Source: CAZBZG01 sp964496245 (GTDB lineage Bacteria; Planctomycetota; SZUA-567). From it: a DNA stretch of 7,318 bases. Position 1 is the first letter of the stretch, and the number at the start of each line of letters is the position of its first letter. A program made the position numbers and the translations under genes. Below, one piece after another: positions 1 through 6,122 of the stretch. The notes beneath the pieces were generated by a model. That model worked only from the letters and a program-made list of their open reading frames with translations. It searched no databases and was not told the origin of the DNA. The DNA lies in assembly GCA_964496245.1 (NCBI GenBank), contig CAZBZG010000241.1, positions 1 through 7,318 on the forward strand. Direction: 5' to 3'.

Positions 1-1
1 C

Positions 2-811
2 CTGACGCTGATCGGCGGGGCCGCCAACCTCGGGGGCATGATCCCCGGGCCCAAGGCCGAGCTGCGCGTGGCCCTGGCCGGGCCGCTGGTGAGCTTCGTG
101 CTCGCCTTCCTCTTTTACTTCCCCTACATGTTCTCCGTGCTGGGCGAGGCGCCGGTCGCGGCCGGCTTCTTCGGCACGCTCATGGCCGTCAACCTGATTC
201 TCGCGCTCTTCAACCTGCTGCCTGTCTTTCCCATGGACGGCGGACGGGTGGCGACCGCGTTGTCCGTCATGCACCTGGGCACGGGCCGCGGGCTCGCGTT
301 CATGGGCAAGGTGAGCAAGGTCGGCGTCATTCTCATGGCGGGCGTGGGTTTCCTGCTGCTTGTCAGCAACCGGCCGGGCGGGCTCTTCCTCATGCTGATC
401 GCGCTCTTCCTGTACGTCAACGGCCAGCAGGAACTGCAGGCGCGCATGTACGCCTCGCGGTATACCGGCGTGGGCGGCGGCTTTGCGGACGGGGGCGGAT
501 CGTCCGGGTTCGTCCAGCCGCGGAGCGTTTGGTCCGAGCCCGCGGAGGAGCCCTTCTTCCAGGGCACGCCGTTCTTCGAGGAACGGAGCCAGCCGCGCAA
601 GCGCCCGGGATGGTTGGCGGGGCTCTTCTCGGGGAGCGGCCGGTCCTCCGGGCCGGCGGCCGGCGGGGCGGCGCCTGCGCGCGAACGCGACCCCGCCCTG
701 GACGCCGAGGTGGACCGCATCCTCGGCAAGGTCCACACCTTCGGACTCGCCAGTCTGACGCCAAGCGAGCGGAACACCCTGAACCAGGCCAGCCGGGCCT
801 ATCACGGCTAG
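2..811 (+). CDS. Site-2 protease (M50 family) with rhomboid-type C-terminal tail, 5' partial
   Basis: This is the C-terminal part (about 269 residues) of a membrane metalloprotease that cleaves substrates within the bilayer. The reading frame is open from base 2, so the gene begins outside the window; the internal ATG at 38 is not the start. The upstream residues (LTLIGGAANLGG) match the conserved stretch before the second core helix of SpoIVFB-like M50 proteins. The second active-site motif is visible as NLLPVFPMDGGR (bases about 212-247), whose Asp is the third zinc ligand. The HExxH motif must lie upstream and cannot be checked. Hydrophobic segments follow at about 314-430. No CBS domains follow, although many relatives have them. 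Instead there is a Gly/Ser/Pro-rich linker of about 80 residues and a final 35-residue segment (LDAEVDRILGKV, then GLASLTPSERNTL) that resembles the DUF6576 tail of rhomboid proteases. The substrate is unknown. The family call is secure; the tail assignment is from recalled pattern. Confidence 0.88.
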   Translation: MTLIGGAANLGGMIPGPKAELRVALAGPLVSFVLAFLFYFPYMFSVLGEAPVAAGFFGTLMAVNLILALFNLLPVFPMDGGRVATALSVMHLGTGRGLAFMGKVSKVGVILMAGVGFLLLVSNRPGGLFLMLIALFLYVNGQQELQARMYASRYTGVGGGFADGGGSSGFVQPRSVWSEPAEEPFFQGTPFFEERSQPRKRPGWLAGLFSGSGRSSGPAAGGAAPARERDPALDAEVDRILGKVHTFGLASLTPSERNTLNQASRAYHG

Positions 812-891
812 GGCGGGCGGCGGCGCACGCCGTGCCTCTCGCGGAGACGCTCGCGAAGATGCCACGAGCGCAAGGAAGGCCGCGGTGGGCG

Positions 892-920
892 ACGGCGCAA
901 GCCCGTTGCGCTGTACGGGC
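892..920. terminator. Alternative hairpins between convergent genes, possible terminator
   Basis: Two overlapping stems are visible between the convergent 3' ends at 811 and 1010. Stem A pairs ACGGCGCAA (892-900) with TTGCGCTGT (906-914), nine pairs including one G-U, with loop GCCCG. Stem B pairs GCCCGT (901-906) with ACGGGC (915-920), six perfect pairs. The two cannot form together, because the loop of A is the left arm of B. There is no U-tract on either strand, so an intrinsic terminator is only a guess from position. The rest of 812-1009 shows no gene, apart from a short CGGC/GCCG stem at 821-832 just after the protease stop. Confidence 0.35.
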
Positions 921-1009
921 GGCCTTTGCGTGTTGGCGAAAGACCGACGCAGCCGTTGGCCGCGCAACACGGGCGTGAGGCCGGGCGCGTGAGCGTGTTC
1001 GGCCGCCGC

Positions 1010-2182
1010 CTACCCCCCCAGTTCCACGCACCGCTTGCGGTAGTGCAGGTAGTGTTCGTACGGGACTTCCGCGGGCACGCCGTGGTCGCAGGTGGGTATG
1101 TATCCGCCGCGGGCGCGCATGGCCGGGAGGATCCGTTCCACCATCTCGTCGATGGCCTGTTTGGAGGTGGCGAGCACGCGCTTGTCGATGCCGCCCGTGA
1201 GTACGAGGTGCGGATGCTCCTCGCCCGTGCGCACCACGTCGCATCCGGCCGCCACCTCGAAGGGACTCATCACGTCCATGCCCAGTTCCCGGTAGACCGG
1301 GATCACGGGATCCGCGAATCCGTCGGTGTCGATCTGGAAGAAGAGGTGCCGGTCCCGGTCGATCTGGCGGGCCTTGACGTTCTCGATCAGTCGGCCGTAG
1401 TAGGGGAAGAGGAACGCCCGCATCATGTCCGGCGAGATGAGCGGCCCGTGGTTGTAGCAGATGTCCTCGCCGAAGAAGAGCTCGTCCACGGTCACGTATT
1501 CCTGGTGGCGTGCGCTCACGGCGTCGGCCAGTCGCAGCCAGGTCTGCATGCAGTCGTGGATCAGCTCGGGCTGGTCGTAGAACGCGTAGAGGAGTTCCTC
1601 CGGACCGAACAGGCTTCGCAGGTACATGTACCCGCCCACCACGTTCTGGACGATCATCATGCCTCTAGCGGCTGCGTCTCTGGCCTTGGCCATGCGTTCG
1701 TCGAGATCTGTGTACCGCTGGGGTGTCTCGGGGTCGAGGCGCCACTTGACGTGTTCCTCCCACGTGCGCCGGTCCTTGACCGGGTGGTCGAGGTATTCGG
1801 GCATGAAGCCGCTGCGCCGGCCCTTGAAGCAGAGCACGTGCCGGCCCGCCTTGTCCTGGACCACCTCGTGCGCGCCGCGGTCCTCGATCACCTTGGGGTC
1901 GAACGCGGGGCTGAACGCGGCCTCGCACCAGCCGATCTGCCCCAGGCCGTGGTTGCCCGGCGGGTCGTAGTGGAAGAGTTCGGCCCGGTCCGCGTCCTCG
2001 GGCATGCCCTGGGCCTTCCATTCTTCCAGGCAGTAATACCCGAACTCGCGCCGCAGGAGCGGCGCGCCGGGCGTGATGGCATAGGTGTCCCGCAGCTTGC
2101 GCGCAGCCGGGCACATCCGGTCCCGGGGTACCATGGCGTGCACGCCGTCTGCTGGAACGGCTTCGGTTCCAACCATATGCAT
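1010..2182 (-). CDS. Uroporphyrinogen-III decarboxylase-like (URO-D superfamily) protein
   Basis: This encodes 390 residues of a URO-D fold TIM-barrel protein. Recognisable family blocks are FFGEDICYNHGPLISPDM (237-254) followed by FLFPYYGRLI, then LTGGIDKRVLA (328-338), and the C-terminal GGYIPTCDHGVPAEVPYEHY (359-378). It lacks the N-terminal arginine-rich RPxWxMRQAGR motif of true HemE and is longer than HemE (about 340-355 residues). It is therefore unlikely to be the haem enzyme. Relatives include corrinoid methyltransferases of the MtaA/CmuA type and many uncharacterised paralogues in PVC bacteria next to sugar-metabolism genes; the substrate here is unknown. The ATG at 2182 is chosen because AGAGGAGGGA lies at 2200-2191 on the minus strand at suitable spacing. 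The ATG at 2176 is an in-frame alternative, and the ATG at 2190 is out of frame. The gene is divergent from the AraC regulator, which suggests shared control. Confidence 0.88.
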   Translation of the reverse strand: MHMVGTEAVPADGVHAMVPRDRMCPAARKLRDTYAITPGAPLLRREFGYYCLEEWKAQGMPEDADRAELFHYDPPGNHGLGQIGWCEAAFSPAFDPKVIEDRGAHEVVQDKAGRHVLCFKGRRSGFMPEYLDHPVKDRRTWEEHVKWRLDPETPQRYTDLDERMAKARDAAARGMMIVQNVVGGYMYLRSLFGPEELLYAFYDQPELIHDCMQTWLRLADAVSARHQEYVTVDELFFGEDICYNHGPLISPDMMRAFLFPYYGRLIENVKARQIDRDRHLFFQIDTDGFADPVIPVYRELGMDVMSPFEVAAGCDVVRTGEEHPHLVLTGGIDKRVLATSKQAIDEMVERILPAMRARGGYIPTCDHGVPAEVPYEHYLHYRKRCVELGG

Positions 2183-2190
2183 TTCAGCAT

Positions 2191-2200
2191 TCCCTCCTCT
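2191..2200 (-). promoter_or_regulatory. Ribosome binding site of the URO-D-like gene
   Basis: The minus strand reads AGAGGAGGGA, a near-perfect Shine-Dalgarno sequence. It sits about 8-10 bases before the ATG at 2182 and supports that start over the in-frame ATG at 2176. An ATG at 2190 immediately follows it but opens a different frame with no recognisable protein. Confidence 0.7.
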
Positions 2201-2219
2201 TTCCTACGACAGGTGTCTC

Positions 2220-2247
2220 TTGCAATATACTCTGACATGTGTATGAT
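2220..2247 (+). promoter_or_regulatory. Candidate sigma70-type promoter for the AraC-family gene
   Basis: TTGCAA (2220-2225), a 16-base spacer and TATGAT (2242-2247) give a good sigma70-like promoter reading toward the regulator. The block is AT-rich compared with the flanks. On the opposite strand TATATT (2229-2224) could serve as a -10 for the URO-D-like gene, with only a weak -35 (TTCCAT, 2251-2246). The two promoters would then overlap face to face. A palindrome ACATGT (2235-2240) lies between the boxes and could be part of an operator. Confidence 0.5.
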
Positions 2248-2266
2248 GGAATAGACGAATCGGAGA

Positions 2267-3109
2267 ATGGAATATAGTTTTCGGAATACCAGGGCGGAAT
2301 CCATGTGGCAGGACAATGCCAAGGCGCCGGGGCCGTCGGCAGCGAGCGGCGTGTCTCTCGCCAACATCTGGGACGTGCGCGCCGACGATTCCTACGACGT
2401 GCAGGGGCAGCACGTCGGGCGGCACACGCTCGTGGCCGTGCGTACGCATGCGGGCCACGGCCGGCTCGCGTTCGATCGGATCGCCCCGATCGAAACGCGT
2501 GCGCACACGCTTCTCTTCCTCGAATGGCAGCGGCTCCGCCGGTACCGATGCATCGGCGGACAGTGGGACTTCTGGTGGTTCGAGTTCACAGTCGCGGGCA
2601 CGCTCCACTTCCCGCTCCACCAAGTGCTCGCCATCGATGACCAGCCACGCGACGCCGTTGATTTCGCCTGGATCTTTAGAGCCCTGCGGCGGGAGACCTT
2701 TGCCCAGCGGAGCCTGGCGTCGGCCGGGGCCGCCATGCTCTTCTACCGCTGGCTCGCTCAGTGGGAGGGCGAGCGCCGCGCCTCGCCGCACCAGCCGGCC
2801 ATCGAGCGGATCGTGGACCGGATGCACGAGAAGCTGGGCGATCACTGGACCGTGGCCGCCATGGCCGCGGAGGCGCATCTCTGCGAGCGCCGCTTTCGCC
2901 AGGTCTTCCAGGCCGTGACCGGCCGGTCGCCCAAGCGCTTCTACGACGGCCTGCGCCTCGACCGGGCGCACGAACTCCTGCGCCTCGGCATCCTGTCCGT
3001 GGCCGAGATCGCCGAGGAACTCGGCTTCTCCAGCCCCTTCCACTTCAGCAAAGCCTTCCGCCGGCACTTCGGCACGCCGCCCTCGCGGGTCAGGGAGGCA
3101 GAGGCGTGA
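2267..3109 (+). CDS. AraC-family transcriptional regulator
   Basis: This encodes up to 280 residues. The N-terminal part (about 30-165) is consistent with a cupin-like effector-binding domain, though no specific ligand motif is recognised. The C-terminal domain (about 178-275) is a clear AraC/XylS DNA-binding domain with two helix-turn-helix units. The first is WTVAAMAAEAHLCERRFRQVF (195-215). The second begins SVAEIAEELGFSSPFHFSKA (244-263) and is followed by FRRHFGTPPSRVR. This arrangement is typical of regulators of carbohydrate use. The start is uncertain. The ATG at 2267 has GGAG only one base upstream, too close to act as a ribosome site. The in-frame ATG at 2303 has AGGGCGGA (2291-2298) at better spacing and would give 268 residues. 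The gene is divergent from the URO-D-like gene and 139 bases upstream of the isomerase-like gene on the same strand. It probably controls one or both, which is inference from position. Confidence 0.9.
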   Translation: MEYSFRNTRAESMWQDNAKAPGPSAASGVSLANIWDVRADDSYDVQGQHVGRHTLVAVRTHAGHGRLAFDRIAPIETRAHTLLFLEWQRLRRYRCIGGQWDFWWFEFTVAGTLHFPLHQVLAIDDQPRDAVDFAWIFRALRRETFAQRSLASAGAAMLFYRWLAQWEGERRASPHQPAIERIVDRMHEKLGDHWTVAAMAAEAHLCERRFRQVFQAVTGRSPKRFYDGLRLDRAHELLRLGILSVAEIAEELGFSSPFHFSKAFRRHFGTPPSRVREAEA

Positions 3110-3142
3110 AGGGAAATGCATACGCCTCGGCTTTGTCGGTGT

Positions 3143-3183
3143 TGCCCCATTGACAAGAAGGGACAATCCGGCAGGATGGGGCA
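3143..3183 (+). promoter_or_regulatory. Inverted repeat around a TTGACA box, candidate promoter/operator of the isomerase gene
   Basis: TGCCCCAT (3143-3150) and ATGGGGCA (3176-3183) form a perfect 8-base inverted repeat. Between them lies TTGACA (3150-3155), an exact -35 consensus. CAGGAT follows after 16 bases (3172-3177) and is only a poor -10. The pentamer GACAA occurs twice exactly 10 bases apart (3152-3156 and 3162-3166), one helical turn. The element lies 34 bases after the AraC stop and about 65 bases before the isomerase start. It could be an operator-embedded promoter, or a hairpin in read-through RNA. Confidence 0.4.
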
Positions 3184-3232
3184 TTCGAGAAGCGGACGGC
3201 GCATTGGTCGCGCCGCCGCGTTGGCCCACCGC

Positions 3233-3242
3233 AGGAGAGGAG
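3233..3242 (+). promoter_or_regulatory. Ribosome binding site of the isomerase-like gene
   Basis: AGGAGAGGAG ends six bases before the ATG at 3249. It decides the start against the upstream in-frame ATG at 3150, which lies inside the inverted-repeat element and has no comparable site. Confidence 0.7.
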
Positions 3243-3248
3243 CGTTCC

Positions 3249-4031
3249 ATGGCATGCAAGATCGCAGCGCAGATGTTCACCGCACGCGAACACACCAAGA
3301 CGGCCCCGGAGTTCGCCGACACCCTCAAGAAGCTGTCGGACATCGGGTATCCAGCCGTGCAGCTGTCGGCTGTCGGGTGCATGAACGACGGCTCGGTCTC
3401 GGCCAAAGAGGCCAAGAAGATGCTGGACGACAACGGCATCACGTGCATCGCCACCCACCGGCCCTGGCCCGAGCTCATGAACAATACCGACAAGGAGATC
3501 GAGTTCCACAAGGAGCTCGGCTGCGACTTCGCCGCCATCGGCGGCATCGGCGGGGAGTACGAGGCCGCGCCCGCAGGCTACCGCAAGTGGATCCGGGACG
3601 CGGGCCCGGTCATCGACAAGCTCAAGGCTGCGGGCATTGGTTTCGGCCACCACAATCACGCCAAGGAGTTCAAGCGCGTGGACGATCCGCGCGGGAACCT
3701 GGAAGAGATCCTGATCGAAGAAGGGCCCAAGAACCTGCTCTTCGAGCTCGATCTCTACTGGATCGAGCACGCGGGCCTCAATTGCGTGCGCATCGTGGAG
3801 CGCTGCAAGGGGCGCATGCCGGTCATCCACATCAAGGACAAGGAGGTGGCCGAGGGCAACGATACGCGCATGGCGCCCATCGGCGAAGGCAATCTCGACT
3901 GGGACCACATCATTCCGGCTTGCGAAGCCGCTGGCACGCGCTGGTACTGCGTAGAACAGGACCAGTGCTACCGCGACGTCTTCGACTGCATGCGCTCGAG
4001 CTTCGACTACCTGAAGAGCAAGGGCCTGTAG
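3249..4031 (+). CDS. Sugar phosphate isomerase/epimerase-like TIM-barrel protein
   Basis: This encodes 260 residues of the xylose-isomerase-like/AP-endonuclease-2 TIM-barrel superfamily, which includes IolE, IolI and hydroxypyruvate isomerase. Family marks are GHHNHAKEF (133-141), ELD (166-168), HIKDKE (194-199), PIGEGNLDW (210-218) and VEQD (235-238). His and acidic residues in these motifs are the expected divalent-metal ligands (likely E140, D168, H194 and E236). Length is normal. No signal peptide is seen, so a cytoplasmic location is likely. The start at 3249 is chosen over an in-frame ATG at 3150 because AGGAGAGGAG (3233-3242) lies six bases upstream. The added 33 residues would also be proline/arginine-rich and unlike the family. 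The exact substrate cannot be read from sequence. Its place after an AraC regulator and near a URO-D-like gene suggests carbohydrate or cyclitol catabolism. Confidence 0.88.
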   Translation: MACKIAAQMFTAREHTKTAPEFADTLKKLSDIGYPAVQLSAVGCMNDGSVSAKEAKKMLDDNGITCIATHRPWPELMNNTDKEIEFHKELGCDFAAIGGIGGEYEAAPAGYRKWIRDAGPVIDKLKAAGIGFGHHNHAKEFKRVDDPRGNLEEILIEEGPKNLLFELDLYWIEHAGLNCVRIVERCKGRMPVIHIKDKEVAEGNDTRMAPIGEGNLDWDHIIPACEAAGTRWYCVEQDQCYRDVFDCMRSSFDYLKSKGL

Positions 4032-4038
4032 GTAGAGC

Positions 4039-4116
4039 CGGAGGGACGCGCTCCTGCGCGTCCGCGGGGGGGGCCGCACACGAGGCGCGGTCCGGCGGGA
4101 GCCGGACCCTCCGAAG
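4039..4116. repeat. 78-bp structured direct repeat, copy 1
   Basis: This is the first of two near-identical units, with only two mismatches in 78 bases. Each unit contains an outer stem CGGAG (4039-4043) with CTCCG (4109-4113). A perfect 8-bp hairpin GGACGCGC/GCGCGTCC with loop TCCT follows directly (4044-4063). A second perfect 8-bp hairpin GGTCCGGC/GCCGGACC with loop GGGA (4089-4108) abuts the outer stem. A G8 run and a short linker lie between the hairpins. The unit starts eight bases after the isomerase stop. It may be a REP-like or mobile palindromic element and could terminate transcription; neither is proven. Confidence 0.88.
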
Positions 4117-4137
4117 TACGCCTGTTCCGGGTGTTGT

Positions 4138-4215
4138 CGGAGGGACGCGCTCCTGCGCGTCCGCGGGGGGGGGCGCACACGAGGTGCGGTCCGGCGGGAG
4201 CCGGACCCTCCGAAG
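4138..4215. repeat. 78-bp structured direct repeat, copy 2
   Basis: This is the second unit, starting 99 bases after the first. The hairpins are at 4143-4162 and 4188-4207 and are identical to those of copy 1. The two differences are in the linker, G8CC against G9C and GAGGCG against GAGGTG. Neither lies in a stem. It ends 16 bases before the stop of the convergent PPK2 gene. The 21-base spacer between units (4117-4137) is unrelated to the repeat. Confidence 0.88.
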
Positions 4216-4231
4216 CGTGGCGCGCGGACGA

Positions 4232-5737
4232 TCACTCCAGCCGCGCTTCGATCGCCTCGATCACCGTGTCGAGCGCTTTGATGCGCGCGTACCACTTGCA
4301 GTTGGATTCCACGATGGTCCAGGGCGCGAACGGGGTGCTCGTGCGGAAGAGCATCTCCTCGACCGCGGCTTTGTACGTGTCCCACTTCTCGCGGTTGCGC
4401 CAGTCCTCGTCCGTGATCTTCCAGCGCTTGTGCGGCAGCTTTTCGCGTTGCTGGAAGCGGCGGAGCTGTTCGTCCGGGTCGATGTGCAACCAGAACTTGA
4501 CGAGCACGGCGCCGAAGTTCGTCAGGTGCTGCTCCATCTCGTTGATCTCGTGGTACGCGCGGCGCCAGTCCGCTTCGGCGCAGAAGCCCTCCACGCGCTC
4601 GACCAGCACGCGGCCGTACCAGGACCGGTCGAAGATGGTCAGGTGTCCGGCCTTGGGGATCTGCGTCCAGAAGCGCCACAGGTAGTGGTGGGCCTTCTCC
4701 ACGTCGTTGGGCGCGGCAATGGGTTCGACCTCGTACCCGCGCGGGTCGAGCCGCTGGGTGAGCCGGCGGATGTTCCCGCCCTTGCCGGCCGCATCCCAGC
4801 CTTCGTACGCGACGAGCACGGGCACGCGGCGCATGTAGATCTCGTGCTCGAGGTCGCGCAGCCGCTCCTGGCGCTTCTTGAGCCGCCGCTTGTACGTTGC
4901 TTTGGTGAGAGACTTGGCGCGATCCACCTTGTCCAGGATGGACGCAGAGAGGTCGGTCGGCGACTCGGGCGGTTCCGGGGCCGCAGGGGCGGCGGGTGCG
5001 GATGTGCCGGAGGCTCCGGCCGGCGGCGCCGAAGCCAGGCGGTGCTCGAGCACGGAGCAGACCTTGTTGAAGATCTTGAGCGTGGCGAACCGCTGGTTGT
5101 GGGACTCGACCACGGTCCAGGAGGCGTAGTCCGTGTCGGTCTCGGCGAGCATGTTTTCCGTGGCGGTCAGGTACTTGTCGTATTGCTTGTGGCGCTTGCG
5201 GTCCTCCTTGGTCACCCGCCAGGCCGTGGCCTTGTTCTTCTGGAGCTTCTTGAAGCGCTTCTTCTGCTCGGATTTGCTGATGTGGAGAAAGAACTTGATG
5301 ATGACGCTTCCGTCGTCCGTGAGCTGGCGCTCGAACGAACGGATGTCGCGCATGGCGGCCGCCACTTCGGCGGGCTTGAGCTCGTCCTCCACGCGATCGG
5401 TCAGCACCCGGCGGTACCAGCTGCGGTCGAAGATGGCGATCCGGCCCCGCGGTGGGGTGAGGATCCAGAAGCGCCACAGGAACGGCCGCAGGGCCTGCTC
5501 CTCGTTGGGTGCGAGCGTGCTGTGTACCTCGAAGCCGCGCGGGTCGAGCGGCAGGATCAGCTCGTTGATGGCCGTGCCCTTGCCCGCGGCATCCCATCCC
5601 TCGAAGACCATGAGGATCGGGATGCGGCGCTCGAGGCATGTGCGCTGGAGCGCGGCCAGCCGCAGGTCGAGCGGCTCCTTGGCCGCCCGGTAGTCCTTCT
5701 TGCCGACCTTGCGCGAGAGATCGATGTTCTCCAGCAT
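4232..5737 (-). CDS. pap: Polyphosphate:AMP phosphotransferase (two-domain class II PPK2)
   Basis: This encodes 501 residues made of two fused PPK2 domains (about 10-230 and 275-500). They are joined by an Ala/Pro-rich linker (about 236-262). Each half has the full Walker A GWDAAGKG (47-54 and 313-320) and the motif FDRSWY (103-108 and 369-374). Each also has a lid region with conserved FWLHI/FFLHI and SWTVVES/PWTIVES stretches. The two-domain form is the Pap class, which transfers phosphate from polyphosphate to AMP to make ADP in the cytoplasm. In the Pseudomonas homologue, as I recall, the C-terminal half is the active one; here both halves keep the nucleotide-binding and catalytic motifs. 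The ATG at 5737 is preceded by AAGGAG (5748-5743) at five bases. The gene lies 46 bases after the RING-like gene on the same strand, so it is probably the last gene of that operon. Confidence 0.93.
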   Translation of the reverse strand: MLENIDLSRKVGKKDYRAAKEPLDLRLAALQRTCLERRIPILMVFEGWDAAGKGTAINELILPLDPRGFEVHSTLAPNEEQALRPFLWRFWILTPPRGRIAIFDRSWYRRVLTDRVEDELKPAEVAAAMRDIRSFERQLTDDGSVIIKFFLHISKSEQKKRFKKLQKNKATAWRVTKEDRKRHKQYDKYLTATENMLAETDTDYASWTVVESHNQRFATLKIFNKVCSVLEHRLASAPPAGASGTSAPAAPAAPEPPESPTDLSASILDKVDRAKSLTKATYKRRLKKRQERLRDLEHEIYMRRVPVLVAYEGWDAAGKGGNIRRLTQRLDPRGYEVEPIAAPNDVEKAHHYLWRFWTQIPKAGHLTIFDRSWYGRVLVERVEGFCAEADWRRAYHEINEMEQHLTNFGAVLVKFWLHIDPDEQLRRFQQREKLPHKRWKITDEDWRNREKWDTYKAAVEEMLFRTSTPFAPWTIVESNCKWYARIKALDTVIEAIEARLE

Positions 5738-5783
5738 GGGGGCTCCTTGGGGTTGCGTCTGCTTCCGCTTGCTTCCGGCGGTC

Positions 5784-6095
5784 TCACCGCCAGTACGTCC
5801 GGTGCTTGCACGCCTGGCAGCCGGGTGTGGCGTAGGCGTTGCCGCCCTCCGTGTCCTCGTAGCACGCTGCGTGGAAGACCACCCCGCACCCGGGGTAGAC
5901 CTTCACGGTCGACGCGCCGAGCGGCCGCTCGCAGTGACGGCAGGACGCATCCGCTTCCTCCGGGCGGGCGGGCCTGGTTTCGGGCGTCCACCACCGCTCT
6001 TCGGGGGGCGTGTCTTCATCGCGCGCGGCGTCATCCCCCTGCCTCAGCATGCCGCCCAACAGGCGCAGCATCGATAGGAGATCGCGCACGCGCAT
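5784..6095 (-). CDS. Small RING-like zinc-binding protein
   Basis: This encodes 103 residues. The N-terminal half is a short amphipathic helix (MRVRDLLSMLRLLGGML) and an acidic, proline-containing linker. The C-terminal half carries a zinc-finger ligand pattern: C52, C55, C70, H75, C78, C93 and C96 (C-x2-C-x14-C-x4-H-x2-C-x14-C-x2-C). The CGVVFHAAC core resembles the prokaryotic RING finger families (Prok-RING_4 type). In those families a CPxC pair precedes the FHxxC core; here the first Cys is replaced by Tyr (Y67-P-G-C70), so seven of eight expected ligands remain. Function is unknown. A protein- or membrane-binding adaptor is more likely than an E3 ligase, because no ubiquitin system is visible. 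No clear Shine-Dalgarno precedes the ATG at 6095, so translation may be coupled to the gene ending 27 bases upstream. Confidence 0.75.
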   Translation of the reverse strand: MRVRDLLSMLRLLGGMLRQGDDAARDEDTPPEERWWTPETRPARPEEADASCRHCERPLGASTVKVYPGCGVVFHAACYEDTEGGNAYATPGCQACKHRTYWR

Positions 6096-6122
6096 GACGT
6101 CAGACCGTTCTCGCGTGTGCCG

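Noticed and set aside
1010..2182. True HemE (haem biosynthesis)
   Set aside because: The N-terminal arginine-rich motif of HemE is absent, the protein is longer, and no haem genes are nearby.
926..2254. A 442-codon frame antisense to the URO-D-like gene
   Set aside because: The protein is Val/His/Glu-rich shadow sequence with no domain. The opposite strand has clear URO-D blocks and a strong ribosome site.
2204..3547. A 447-codon minus-strand frame over the AraC and isomerase genes
   Set aside because: It is a shadow of the AraC domain and the TIM barrel; both real frames show family motifs.
4039..4215. CRISPR array or integron attC sites
   Set aside because: Only two units exist, the repeat is 78 bases with a 21-base spacer, and there are no cas or integrase genes. 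The structure is of palindromic-element type.
3090..5639. An 849-codon open frame on the minus strand
   Set aside because: It overlaps the PPK2 gene in another frame and runs through the two 78-base repeats and antisense to the isomerase gene. The composition is Arg/Ala/His-rich without motifs, while the 501-residue frame has full PPK2 signatures.
3116..6097. A 993-codon open frame on the plus strand
   Set aside because: It runs sense but out of frame over the isomerase gene and then antisense through the PPK2 and RING-like genes. It is Arg/Gly/Leu/Val-rich and has no domain. Long shadow frames are expected at this GC content.
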